Made by a program: the position numbers and the translations under genes. Of a stretch of 64,000 nt of DNA, positions 16,635 to 25,942 are shown piece by piece (positions within the stretch are counted from its first letter, which is position 1; every line of letters begins with the position of its first letter). The notes below the pieces were generated by a model. It saw only the letters and a program-made list of their open reading frames with translations. It ran no database searches and had not been told where the DNA came from. Source of the DNA: Barnesiella merdipullorum (GTDB lineage: Bacteria > Bacteroidota > Bacteroidia > Bacteroidales > Barnesiellaceae); NCBI GenBank assembly GCA_019116365.1, contig DXBT01000032.1:62001-126000 (forward strand), written 5' to 3'.

Positions 16635-18506
16635 ATGGCAGAAAGTAAAGAAAAACTGTTTGACCAGTTCCCGCCGGTCTCCACGCAAGAATGGAAAGAC
16701 AAGGTCATCGCCGACCTGAAAGGAGCTGATTTTGACAAAAAACTCGTATGGAGGACAAACGAAGGGTTTAACGTAAACCCCATGTATCGTGCCGAGGATA
16801 TTGCGAATTTGCATACCACCGATTCGCTTCCCGGTGAGTATCCTTTCGTTCGGGGAACCCGTACCGACAACAACTGGCTGGTGCGTCAGGATATCAAGGT
16901 TACCGATGTCAAAGAGGCTAATGCCAAGGCTTTGGACATCCTCACAAAAGGAGTAGAGTCGCTGGGCTTTGAGATTTCGAAAGATTTGATTTCGGTAGAG
17001 AATCTGGAAACTTTGCTGCATGGTATCGATGTGGAGAAAGTCGAACTGAACTTCTCCTCTTGCATGAAAAGCACGGTGAAACTTGCCGAGACGGTAGCCG
17101 CCTATCTCAAAACGACAGGCGCCGATCTGACGAAAGTATCGGGATCTATCCGTTTCAATCCGTTCAAGCGCATGTTGACCAAGGGTCGCGATTTTGCCGA
17201 CTATGCCGATGAGGCAGTGGCTGTCATCAATGCCGTGAAGGAGTTACCTCGGTTCAGAGTGCTGGCTGTCGATGCCGTGATGCTGAACAACGCAGGCTCT
17301 TTCATCACCCAGGAATTGGGCTTTGCTCTGGCCTGGGGTAACGAGTGGCTGGCCGCTCTCACCGAGAAGGGTCTGACCATTGACGAAGTAGCCAACCGGG
17401 TAAAATTCAACTTTGGTATATCGTCCAACTATTTTATGGAACTGGCCAAATTCCGGGCTGCTCGTATGCTGTGGGCTCAGATTGTAAAACAATACAATCC
17501 TGCTTGCGACTGCGCTTGCAAGATGGTCGCTCACGCACAAACCTCGGAGTTCAATCAAACCGTTTTCGATGCATATGTCAATCTGCTCCGTTCACAGACC
17601 GAGACTATGTCGGCAGCCTTGGCCGGTGTAGATTCAATCACCACGACTCCCTTCGACAAGGCCTACAAAGAGCCCGATGAATTTTCGGAGCGTATCGCCC
17701 GCAACCAGCAACTGTTGCTCAAGGAAGAGTCGCATATCAACCGCATTACCGACCCGGGAGCCGGTTCGTACTATGTCGAGACCCTTACGGTATCGATTGC
17801 CGAGCAGGCTTGGAAACTCTTCCTCGAGGTCGAGGAAAAAGGCGGTTTCTACAAAGCCGTGAAAGAGGGCTTCGTTCAGAACCAGGTAAACGCTTCGGCC
17901 GAGACTCGTCATACTAATGTAGCTCGCCGCAAAGAGATTCTGTTGGGTACCAACCAATACCCCAACTTCAACGAGGTAGCTGGTGACAAGATAGTCAAAG
18001 GCGAGGCCTGCGGTTGCGGTTGCAGCAAACACGAAGGCGAACACCACTGCGAACCCGAATTCCCCGTATTGAATACCAAGCGTGCCGCCAGCGACTTTGA
18101 AGCCTTGCGCCTGGCCACCGAGCGTTCGGGCAAACGTCCTTCGGTATTCATGCTCACTATCGGCAACCTGGCCATGCGTCTGGCCCGTTCGCAATTCTCG
18201 GCCAACTTCTTTGCTTGTGCCGGATACAAGATTATCGACAACCTCGGTTTCGAAACCGTACAGGCCGGTATCGATGCAGCTATCGAAGCTAAAGCCGATA
18301 TCGTGGTACTCTGCTCGAGCGACGACGAATATGCACAATATGCTCCCGAAGCCTTCAAGCTGCTCGACGGGCGTGCTCTCTTTGTCGTAGCCGGTGCTCC
18401 TGCATGTATGGACGACTTGAAAGCTCAGGGCATCACCGAGTTTATCCATGTTCGTTCCAATGTACTTGATACGTTGAGATCGTTTAACGAAAAACTTTCG
18501 ATCTGA
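16635..18506 (+). CDS. mutA: Methylmalonyl-CoA mutase small subunit
   Basis: The 623-residue beta subunit of the B12-dependent mutase that interconverts succinyl-CoA and methylmalonyl-CoA. It keeps the TIM-barrel and the C-terminal Rossmann-like domain but lacks the D-x-H-x-x-G cobalamin motif, as expected for MutA. Conserved pieces include GSIRFNPFKRM and YVETLT. A cysteine- and histidine-rich insertion lies between the two domains at 459-472 (Cys459, 461, 463, His466, 470, 471, Cys472), which could bind a metal. The large subunit follows after 43 bases. Confidence 0.96.
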   Translation: MAESKEKLFDQFPPVSTQEWKDKVIADLKGADFDKKLVWRTNEGFNVNPMYRAEDIANLHTTDSLPGEYPFVRGTRTDNNWLVRQDIKVTDVKEANAKALDILTKGVESLGFEISKDLISVENLETLLHGIDVEKVELNFSSCMKSTVKLAETVAAYLKTTGADLTKVSGSIRFNPFKRMLTKGRDFADYADEAVAVINAVKELPRFRVLAVDAVMLNNAGSFITQELGFALAWGNEWLAALTEKGLTIDEVANRVKFNFGISSNYFMELAKFRAARMLWAQIVKQYNPACDCACKMVAHAQTSEFNQTVFDAYVNLLRSQTETMSAALAGVDSITTTPFDKAYKEPDEFSERIARNQQLLLKEESHINRITDPGAGSYYVETLTVSIAEQAWKLFLEVEEKGGFYKAVKEGFVQNQVNASAETRHTNVARRKEILLGTNQYPNFNEVAGDKIVKGEACGCGCSKHEGEHHCEPEFPVLNTKRAASDFEALRLATERSGKRPSVFMLTIGNLAMRLARSQFSANFFACAGYKIIDNLGFETVQAGIDAAIEAKADIVVLCSSDDEYAQYAPEAFKLLDGRALFVVAGAPACMDDLKAQGITEFIHVRSNVLDTLRSFNEKLSI

Positions 18507-18549
18507 GAAAGTCGTTCAATTTTGTATCACTCAAGAAAAACAAAAAACA

Positions 18550-20685
18550 ATGAGACCTAATTTTAAGAATATAGATATTACAAAGGATGCTTTCGCTCAC
18601 TCGGCAGGGAAAGTAGCCAGCGAGGGTGAGAACTGGATAACTCCAGAACAGATTCCCGTTAAACCCATTTATACCAAAGAAGACCTCGAGGGTCTTGAAC
18701 ACCTCAATTATGTAGCCGGTATCCCGCCTTTCCTGCGTGGCCCGTACAGCGGCATGTATGCAATTCGTCCCTGGACCATCCGTCAGTATGCAGGTTTCTC
18801 CACGGCCGAAGAGTCCAACGCCTTCTATCGCCGCAACCTGGCTTCGGGTCAGAAAGGTCTTTCGGTAGCCTTCGACCTCCCCACACACCGTGGCTACGAT
18901 GCCGATCACGAACGTGTAGTAGGCGATGTGGGTAAAGCCGGTGTATCTATCTGCTCGCTCGAGGATATGAAAGTGCTCTTCGACGGTATCCCCTTGAACA
19001 AGATGTCGGTATCGATGACGATGAACGGTGCCGTACTTCCCATCCTGGCCTTCTATATCAACGCCGGTCTGGAACAGGGAGCCAAACTCGAAGAGATGGC
19101 CGGTACGATCCAGAACGATATCCTCAAGGAGTTCATGGTGCGTAACACCTACATCTATCCGCCCGAATTCTCGATGCGTATCATTGCCGATATCTTCGAG
19201 TTCACCTCGCAGTATATGCCCAAGTTCAACTCGATTTCGATTTCGGGTTACCACATGCAAGAGGCTGGTGCCACGGCCGATATCGAGTTGGCCTATACGC
19301 TGGCCGACGGTCTCGAGTACTTGCGTGCCGGTATCAATGCCGGTATGGACATCGACTCGTTTGCACCGCGTCTGTCGTTCTTCTGGGCCATCGGTATGAA
19401 CTTCTTCATGGAGATTGCCAAGATGCGTGCCGCCCGTATGTTGTGGGCCAAGATTGTAAAACAGTTCAATCCCAAGAACCCCAAATCGCTTGCTCTGCGC
19501 ACACACTCGCAAACGTCGGGTTGGTCGCTCACCGAGCAAGACCCCTTCAACAACGTGGGCCGTACTTGTATCGAGGCTATGGGTGCCGCACTGGGTCACA
19601 CCCAATCGTTGCACACCAACGCTCTCGACGAAGCCATTGCGCTGCCTACCGACTTCTCGGCACGTATCGCCCGTAACACGCAGATCTACATCCAGGAAGA
19701 GACCTACATTACCAAGGAGATTGACCCCTGGGCCGGTTCATACTATGTAGAGGCTCTTACCAACGAGCTCGCACACAAAGCTTGGGAGCACATCCAGGAA
19801 ATCGAGAAACTGGGTGGTATGGCCAAGGCTATCGAGACCGGTATTCCCAAACTCCGTATCGAGGAGGCTGCCGCTCGCACGCAGGCTCGTATCGACTCGG
19901 GCAAACAGACTATCGTGGGTGTGAACAAATACCGTCTCGAGAAAGAGGAGCCCATCGATATTCTCGAAGTCGATAATACCGCTGTTCGTAAAGAGCAGAT
20001 CGAGCGTTTGCAGTATCTGAAATCGCACCGCGACAACGACGCCGTCAAAGCCGCCCTCGATGCCATCACCGAGTGTGTGAAGACCAAGCAGGGCAACTTG
20101 CTCGACTTGGCAGTCAAGGCTGCCAAAGTTCGCGCTACGTTGGGCGAAATCTCCTATGCTTGCGAGAAGGTAGTAGGTCGTTATAAAGCAGTAATCAGAA
20201 CAATATCAGGCGTGTATTCATCAGAAACCAAAAAAGATGCCGATTTCGTTCGGGCAACGGAATTGTGCGAAAAATTTGCCAAGAAAGAAGGTCGTCAACC
20301 GCGTATCATGATTGCGAAGATGGGTCAGGACGGACACGACCGTGGTGCTAAAGTAGTTGCTACGGGTTATGCCGACTGCGGTTTCGACGTAGATATGGGT
20401 CCGTTGTTCCAGACTCCGGCCGAGGCTGCTCGCCAGGCTGTCGAGAACGACGTACATGTGTTGGGTGTCTCTTCATTGGCTGCCGGTCACAAGACTTTGA
20501 TTCCCCAGGTAATCGAGGAGTTGAAGAAGTTGGGCCGCGAAGATATCGTAGTGATTGCCGGTGGTGTTATTCCCCCGCAAGATTACGACTTCCTCTACAA
20601 GGCCGGTGTGGCTGCCATCTTTGGTCCTGGTACCTCGGTAGCCAAAGCCGCTTGTCAAATTCTCGAAATTCTTCTCGACGAATAA
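18550..20685 (+). CDS. mutB: Methylmalonyl-CoA mutase large subunit
   Basis: The 711-residue catalytic subunit. The N-terminal barrel binds the CoA ester; motifs include DLPTHRGYD and RTHSQTSGWSLTEQDPFNN. The C-terminal cobalamin-binding domain has Asp594-x-His596-x-x-Gly599 (DGHDRG), where His is the lower ligand of B12, and later GVSSLAAGHKT and AGGVIPPQDY. It acts with MutA in the succinate-to-propionate route of gut Bacteroidales. A strong terminator follows at 20713. No epimerase, decarboxylase or MeaB chaperone gene is adjacent. Confidence 0.98.
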   Translation: MRPNFKNIDITKDAFAHSAGKVASEGENWITPEQIPVKPIYTKEDLEGLEHLNYVAGIPPFLRGPYSGMYAIRPWTIRQYAGFSTAEESNAFYRRNLASGQKGLSVAFDLPTHRGYDADHERVVGDVGKAGVSICSLEDMKVLFDGIPLNKMSVSMTMNGAVLPILAFYINAGLEQGAKLEEMAGTIQNDILKEFMVRNTYIYPPEFSMRIIADIFEFTSQYMPKFNSISISGYHMQEAGATADIELAYTLADGLEYLRAGINAGMDIDSFAPRLSFFWAIGMNFFMEIAKMRAARMLWAKIVKQFNPKNPKSLALRTHSQTSGWSLTEQDPFNNVGRTCIEAMGAALGHTQSLHTNALDEAIALPTDFSARIARNTQIYIQEETYITKEIDPWAGSYYVEALTNELAHKAWEHIQEIEKLGGMAKAIETGIPKLRIEEAAARTQARIDSGKQTIVGVNKYRLEKEEPIDILEVDNTAVRKEQIERLQYLKSHRDNDAVKAALDAITECVKTKQGNLLDLAVKAAKVRATLGEISYACEKVVGRYKAVIRTISGVYSSETKKDADFVRATELCEKFAKKEGRQPRIMIAKMGQDGHDRGAKVVATGYADCGFDVDMGPLFQTPAEAARQAVENDVHVLGVSSLAAGHKTLIPQVIEELKKLGREDIVVIAGGVIPPQDYDFLYKAGVAAIFGPGTSVAKAACQILEILLDE

Positions 20686-20712
20686 TCTTTTGACAGAAGA
20701 TATAAACTCAGG

Positions 20713-20748
20713 CAGGGCGCGACCTTATTGGGTTGCGCCCTGTTTTTT
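20713..20748 (+). terminator. Terminator of mutAB operon
   Basis: A 12-bp stem (CAGGGCGCGACC with GGTTGCGCCCTG, one G-T pair) with loop TTATTG is followed directly by six T. Confidence 0.88.
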
Positions 20749-20797
20749 ATCTGGGGAGACAACTTGACGGTTGAACGATAGCGCCCTATTTTTTCGA

Positions 20798-20805
20798 TAA
20801 CTTTG
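20798..20805 (+). promoter_or_regulatory. -7 box for M6 protease
   Basis: TAACTTTG matches TAnnTTTG and lies 108 bases before the ATG at 20913, implying an AU-rich leader of about 100 bases. A TTG upstream (20771) is 24 bases away, longer than usual. Confidence 0.45.
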
Positions 20806-20912
20806 TCTATACCAAAACACAGGGTAATAAAAATTTTTTACCGCTGGATAATAGAAATCGATTGTATATATATTATATTTACCTATTTACCCATCTTTCT
20901 AAACCTGATAAT

Positions 20913-23522
20913 ATGAATAAAATTTTTATCTCATTGATTGCGAGTGTATTGTTTGGGATAACCTCGCTGTATGCCATACCGGCAAGGTCTGTTCCCGAGA
21001 CCATAATCCAACCCGATGGGACGGTGGTTACCGTTAGAATGGTCGGTGATGAGTTTTATCATTATCGAGTAACAGCCGATGGTATTCCAGTCGTGCGTTG
21101 TGCCGATGGTTATTATCGGTATGCCGAGTTGTTGCCCGACGGTACTGCTCAGGCCGGTCAAGTGATAGCCCGTGATGCCCAGTTGCGCACGGCATCGGAT
21201 AAAGTCTATCTCGAGCAGTTGGCAGCCCAGAAGGTATCGCAGGGTATGGTTGCCCAGCACAGACTGAAGAAACAGCAGAAACAGCGTAGCATTGCCCGGA
21301 AGGCGACACAGGCGACCACGGGCAGCGATATCCATGGCTTGGTACTGTTGGTCGAGTTTAGCGACAAGAAATTTAATGCGGCAAATACTCGCGACGATTT
21401 CGAAGAGATGATGAACAAGGAGGGGTATAACTATCAAGGCGCCATAGGTAGTGCACGCGATTATTTCATCGCACAGTCCGATGGCAAGTTCCAGCCCACC
21501 TTCGATGTGGTGGGACCCATTACCCTTGACAAGACGATGGCCTATTATGGAGGTAACGACCGATATACCGGCAATGATGCCCGTCCCGAGGAGATGATAA
21601 TCGATGCTTGTCGGAAGGTAGAGTCAACGGTCGATTTTACCATCTACGATCGCGACAACGACGGCTTTATCGATTTGGTCTATGTCATTTATGCCGGTTA
21701 TGGCGAGTCGGCCAACGATGAGGCCGGTTCGCTCGACGATACCATTTGGCCCCATGCCTGGTATGTATATCAAGGAGCCGGGAAGTCGGTATCGGTCGAT
21801 GGAAAATATATCGACGCCTATGCCTGCTCGGCCGAGTTGCAGGGAAATACCGGGACCTATCGTGATGGCATCGGTTCGTTCTGCCATGAGTATAGCCACA
21901 CGTTGGGCTTGCCCGACTTCTACGATACCGGCGGTTCCAATTATGGTATGAGCACCTGGAGTTTGATGGACTATGGTTGCTACAACGGTCCCGATATGAA
22001 CGACGACGGTCACAGCGACGGCTCTGTACCCGTAGGTTATACGGCTTATGAGCGTGAATTCTGCGGCTGGATTACAATCGAGGAACTGACCTCGCCGGCT
22101 ACCATCACGCTCGAAAATCTGGCCGACAGTAAAAAAGCCTACAAGATTGTATCGAGTGACAAGGATCAGTACTTTACTCTCGAGAATCGTCAGCAGATGG
22201 GGTGGGACCAGTATATGGCCGCTTCGGGTTTGATGATTTTGAAGGTCGATTACGACCAGACGATTTGGGATAACAATATCGTCAATTGTGAGCCTACTCG
22301 CCAATGCATGACTATCATGCCGGCCGATAATCACCGCAGCTTCTACGACGAGGCCGGTGACCTTTATCCCTACAAGGGTAACAACTCGTTTACCGACGAG
22401 AGTACACCTGCGGCACGAACCAATGACGGGTTGTTGCTGGGTAAGCCGGTTACCAACATCACTCAGGAAAATGGTGTGATTACCTTCGATTTTATGGGTG
22501 GAGGGACCTTGGTTGAAGCGCCTGTGGCCAATGAGGCAACGGGGGTAACCACGACTGGCTTTACCGCCAACTGGTCGCCGGTTGAGGGTGCCACCAGCTA
22601 TACGCTTTATGTCGATCGCAAGCAGCCGTCGGCCGGGGGCGATATCCTGTTGTCGGAAGATTTTGGCAAATGTACCACGGCCGGTACAGCTAATTTGGGT
22701 GGAACCACCTCGTTTAAAGAGGTAGATGCCCAATATTTCCAACAGTCGGGTTGGAGTGGCAAGTATCTCTATCCCGAGGTTGGAATGATGAAACTGGGCA
22801 ACTCGTCCAACGGTGGTGCCTTGTGTACGCCCGCTCTCGATTTGTCGTCGTGCGATGGTACATTTACCGTTCGATTCGATGCTTCGCGATACGACAACGA
22901 TAAGGAGAAAAGTGTCATGAAGGTTTATCTCGAAGGCGACGAAGCCAATGCCCAATCGACCGAACTGCTTTTGCTCGATCCCATCACCTATGAGATGACT
23001 TTTACCGGCGGAACGGCCAATAGCAAGATTGTGCTTGAATCGACATCCAGCAGTGGTAAGAAGAGAGCCTATATCGATAATATCGTGGTGTATAGCGGTG
23101 ATGTTCAGCTCGACACCCAGGCCAAACCGGCTGCTGTTACAGCCGAGTGGCCCATGGAGGTGACGGGGATTACCGAGACCTCTTATCCGCTGACGAATCT
23201 CGAGCCGGGCTATATCTATTCCTATAAGGTAAAAGCGGTTACAGCCGAGAACGAGGAGAGTAACTACTCCAATACGGTGAAGGTCGATTTAACCGGCTCG
23301 TCGGGCATCTGCGGCATCCTTGAGGTCAATCATCGCATCTATGCTGCCGAAGGTGGTATAGTGGTTGAGTGTGAGACCACACAGCCCGTCGAGGTGGTCA
23401 ATCTTGCCGGCCAGGTGGTAACCTCTACCACGATACGTGGTCGTGCCATATTGCCGGTGCCTGTGGCAGGGGTCTATATCGTGCGTTGCGGTACGGCCGT
23501 AGCCCGTGTAATGGTTCGATAG
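20913..23522 (+). CDS. Secreted M6-type metalloprotease with fibronectin-like domain and T9SS tail
   Basis: An 869-residue extracellular zinc protease. Signal peptide about 1-21 (ending SLYA), a pro-region to about 140, then the M6 catalytic domain. The zinc site is HEYSHTLGLPD with His325, Glu326, His329 and Asp335, followed by the Met-turn STWSLMDYG. A fibronectin type III-like unit follows near 545-735, interrupted by a jelly-roll-like insert (LLSEDFGKC onward). The end, VPVAGVYIVR...ARVMVR, is a type-A T9SS signal. ATG 20913 was chosen because it starts the signal; the frame is open 51 bases further up. Terminated at 23544. Confidence 0.9.
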   Translation: MNKIFISLIASVLFGITSLYAIPARSVPETIIQPDGTVVTVRMVGDEFYHYRVTADGIPVVRCADGYYRYAELLPDGTAQAGQVIARDAQLRTASDKVYLEQLAAQKVSQGMVAQHRLKKQQKQRSIARKATQATTGSDIHGLVLLVEFSDKKFNAANTRDDFEEMMNKEGYNYQGAIGSARDYFIAQSDGKFQPTFDVVGPITLDKTMAYYGGNDRYTGNDARPEEMIIDACRKVESTVDFTIYDRDNDGFIDLVYVIYAGYGESANDEAGSLDDTIWPHAWYVYQGAGKSVSVDGKYIDAYACSAELQGNTGTYRDGIGSFCHEYSHTLGLPDFYDTGGSNYGMSTWSLMDYGCYNGPDMNDDGHSDGSVPVGYTAYEREFCGWITIEELTSPATITLENLADSKKAYKIVSSDKDQYFTLENRQQMGWDQYMAASGLMILKVDYDQTIWDNNIVNCEPTRQCMTIMPADNHRSFYDEAGDLYPYKGNNSFTDESTPAARTNDGLLLGKPVTNITQENGVITFDFMGGGTLVEAPVANEATGVTTTGFTANWSPVEGATSYTLYVDRKQPSAGGDILLSEDFGKCTTAGTANLGGTTSFKEVDAQYFQQSGWSGKYLYPEVGMMKLGNSSNGGALCTPALDLSSCDGTFTVRFDASRYDNDKEKSVMKVYLEGDEANAQSTELLLLDPITYEMTFTGGTANSKIVLESTSSSGKKRAYIDNIVVYSGDVQLDTQAKPAAVTAEWPMEVTGITETSYPLTNLEPGYIYSYKVKAVTAENEESNYSNTVKVDLTGSSGICGILEVNHRIYAAEGGIVVECETTQPVEVVNLAGQVVTSTTIRGRAILPVPVAGVYIVRCGTAVARVMVR

Positions 23523-23543
23523 TGTAAAGAACGATGATACTGT

Positions 23544-23582
23544 AAGACCGGGGCCTGTTTTTCAACGGCCCCGGTCTTTTTT
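23544..23582 (+). terminator. Terminator of M6 protease gene
   Basis: A perfect 12-bp stem AAGACCGGGGCC / GGCCCCGGTCTT, with a T-run at its end. Confidence 0.88.
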
Positions 23583-23697
23583 GTGCGCGTACATGCCAGT
23601 TTTTGTGAGAGGCTGAGACCGATATTCTAATTTTTGTTAGCGTTATTGGGAGAAAAGGAAGGAATCGCTATATTTACTCCTCAAAAGCAGGACTTTT

Positions 23698-24237
23698 ATG
23701 GCACAGAGCTATTGGCGTGACATAGTGGCAAGGCCACTGAAAAAAGAGAAGTTGGAAGAGTGTGTAGCCGAGCGGCTGCAATACGACCCGACTCTCGACG
23801 AATTGATGGCTTTGGCGTTGGGCAATACCCCCGAAGCCTTTCGGGCATCGCGTTGTGTAGCTCTTGTTTATGAATGGGAGAGGCCCCTGTTTTTGAAGTA
23901 CAAGAGCCGGTTTGTGACCGACTTCGCACAAGTGGTTCATCCCGGGGTGCGTCGTATATATGCCTGCTTGTTGCAACACTTGTTGGCGCGAGGCGAATAT
24001 AATCCCGACAGGGAGTCGGCCGAGCATCTGGCCGAGGTCGTTTGCGACTGGAGCGTTGAACCGGGAGTAAAGCTATCGACACTGGTATGGACCCTCTCGA
24101 TACTGAACGATTTGGCGTCGCAAGTCGAGTGGGCCGAGGCGATGATGTGGCAACTGGTCGAGTTGAACGACGTGGACCGCTCACCAGGCATGAGAGCTTT
24201 GTTGCGTAGGGTGCGCCAATCATTTAAAATAGCTTAA
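23698..24237 (+). CDS. Hypothetical helical protein
   Basis: A 179-residue cytoplasmic protein I do not recognise. It is wholly helical by pattern and may be a short HEAT/ARM-like solenoid (segments such as LDELMALALGNTPEAFRASRCVALVYEW and LSTLVWTLSILNDLAS). No signal, membrane helix or catalytic motif is visible. ATG at 23698 is the only sensible start. It stands alone between the M6 protease terminator and a lipoprotein gene with its own -7 box. Confidence 0.7.
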   Translation: MAQSYWRDIVARPLKKEKLEECVAERLQYDPTLDELMALALGNTPEAFRASRCVALVYEWERPLFLKYKSRFVTDFAQVVHPGVRRIYACLLQHLLARGEYNPDRESAEHLAEVVCDWSVEPGVKLSTLVWTLSILNDLASQVEWAEAMMWQLVELNDVDRSPGMRALLRRVRQSFKIA

Positions 24238-24274
24238 ATGGACTCTGTCACTCTCGAGAACTTGTGGATATGAT

Positions 24275-24282
24275 TACATTTG
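24275..24282 (+). promoter_or_regulatory. -7 box for DUF6340-like lipoprotein
   Basis: TACATTTG, 35 bases before the ATG at 24317, matches the -7 consensus; no -33 box at the right distance. Confidence 0.45.
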
Positions 24283-24316
24283 TAGAGAGAATCCTGTGGG
24301 AAAAGGAGGTTTTTAT

Positions 24317-25357
24317 ATGAGAAAGTTTTTGTTTTATATCGTAGTGGCAGCCTTGTCGCTGACAGGGTGCCGGTCGGTATCGGTACTTTCGTTTGATGTG
24401 TGGCGGCCGGCCAAAGTGACCTTCCCGCCTACCATTCAGCGGGTAACTGTTGTAAGTAATTCGGCAGAACCCAGCGAGAAGGAAGGGAATAGGTATAAGG
24501 ACGTATCGGGTAAGGAATATACACTGGTTGTTCCGCATGACAGCACAACCTACCGGTTGGCCGAATGTATAGCCCTCGACTTGGCCGACGCACACTATTT
24601 CCCCGAGATTACCATTTTTTATGACGATTCAATCACTCTGCCCAAGGGGCTCTATCCGTTGTTGAACGATACTCAGTTGGCTGCAATACGGGGGGGGGCC
24701 GATCACACGGCTGTCGTTTCGCTCGATCGCACCGATATGGCCGTGAATATGGAAGATCAGATTCTGCAAGACGATTGGGGTGGGACAGCTCTTGTGACCA
24801 ACCTGTCTGTGGCTACGACGTTGGTTTTGCGGGTTTATTGGCCCGATAAGGTAGAACCTACTACTCAAATTGTGAACGATACGGTTTCATGGCAGGCTTT
24901 TGGCTATACGCCCGGTGATACCCATGGCAGGTTGCCCCAGACCTCAGAGTTTATTCAGGAGGTCATGACTCATATCTCTCGTCGGGTGCGCGACCTGTTT
25001 ATTCCTCACGAAGATAGTGTAGAGCGTTATATCTACACCTCGACCGAACCGGCCATGAGCGATGCCTATGATTATTGGCAACAGCAGAAGTTCACCGAGG
25101 CTTCGTACTTGTGGGAGTATGTATATGAAGAGATGAAAAACAAGACCAATCGGGCCATGGCCGCAGCCAATCTGGCAGTATATAACGAGTTGTTCGACCG
25201 CTACGACGAGGCTATTGGGTGGGCCGATAAGGCAATAACGCTTTTCCAGGAGAAATCGAAAGGAAACGAATCGGTCGATGTGGCCATGCTCGAGGAGTAC
25301 CTGCATCAATTGCGGGTGCGGAAGAACGACAATTCGACACTTCAGCTTCAGATGTAA
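24317..25357 (+). CDS. DUF6340-like lipoprotein
   Basis: A 346-residue lipoprotein; signal peptide with lipobox LTGC (Cys18). The start of the mature protein (SVSVLSFDVWRPAKVTFPPTIQRVTVVSN) is typical of DUF6340, a Bacteroidetes family of unknown role. The last third resembles TPR hairpins (EASYLWEYVYEEMKNKTNRAMAAANLAVYNELFDRYDEAIGWADKAI). A strong AAGGAGG ribosome binding site ten bases upstream, unusual in this phylum, decides for ATG 24317 over an in-frame GTG at 24296. It is likely on the inner leaflet of the outer membrane. Confidence 0.8.
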   Translation: MRKFLFYIVVAALSLTGCRSVSVLSFDVWRPAKVTFPPTIQRVTVVSNSAEPSEKEGNRYKDVSGKEYTLVVPHDSTTYRLAECIALDLADAHYFPEITIFYDDSITLPKGLYPLLNDTQLAAIRGGADHTAVVSLDRTDMAVNMEDQILQDDWGGTALVTNLSVATTLVLRVYWPDKVEPTTQIVNDTVSWQAFGYTPGDTHGRLPQTSEFIQEVMTHISRRVRDLFIPHEDSVERYIYTSTEPAMSDAYDYWQQQKFTEASYLWEYVYEEMKNKTNRAMAAANLAVYNELFDRYDEAIGWADKAITLFQEKSKGNESVDVAMLEEYLHQLRVRKNDNSTLQLQM

Positions 25358-25382
25358 TGAGGCTTGACTTGATGCAATAAGA

Positions 25383-25425
25383 AAATCGGCAGAGAATAAC
25401 ATACATGTCTATTCTCTGCCGATTT
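25383..25425. terminator. Bidirectional terminator
   Basis: A 16-bp perfect stem (25383-25398 with 25410-25425; core ATCGGCAGAGAAT) separates the convergent DUF6340-like and cyclophilin-like genes. A-runs and T-runs flank both sides. Confidence 0.82.
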
Positions 25426-25447
25426 CTTTATGGAAACGATTCGCCTT

Positions 25448-25940
25448 TCAGCGTTCGAATGTTATGGTCACATTGCCCGAACCTACCGCGGCAGCCAGCC
25501 CCGAGGGGTTGTCCACGCGACCTATGCGGGTGTAGCGGTAGGAAGTAGAAAAGCTCTTGTAGAACAAGACAACGCACGACGAGCCGTATAGCATGAGGTC
25601 TCCCTCTTGTATGGTACCCGGCGATATGGCTTGGGTAGGCAGACTTTGGTCGAGATAGACATACTTTTCGTTACCATTCAGTTCGCTCATGGCTAAACGC
25701 ATGGGCAGCATGGCTGCAAAGGCTTGTGCCGTAGAGTTGTCTTCGAGAGTAGCGGTAAAAGAGGCATTGCCTATGGTTAATTTCAGAGTCATAAGATCAA
25801 TGTTTTCGGGGTTATCGTTATCATTGTCTTCGTTGTCCGGGGAGGATAGCCACTGGGCCATCGTTACGGTCACAAGCGGTGAGTATGGGACTGAAGGACG
25901 TGGCAACGAGTAGGATGATGATCAGGAGGCGCCGTTTCAT
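25448..25940 (-). pseudogene. Cyclophilin-like lipoprotein, one-base frameshift
   Basis: The start at 25940 encodes a clear lipoprotein signal (MKRRLLIIILLVATSFSPILTAC), but this frame stops near 25821. The downstream domain (TLKLTIGNASFTATLEDNSTAQAF onward, ending GSGNVTITFER) continues in another frame; it matches the cyclophilin-like fold of the TM1367 type. Removing one base from the four-G run at 25839-25842 joins the two as AILPDNEDNDNDN, giving a lipoprotein of about 163 residues. So it is a frameshifted gene, a phase-variable tract, or a sequencing error. If unbroken, translation could restart at an internal ATG without the signal. It begins two bases after the acetyltransferase stop. 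Confidence 0.75.
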
Positions 25941-25942
25941 AT

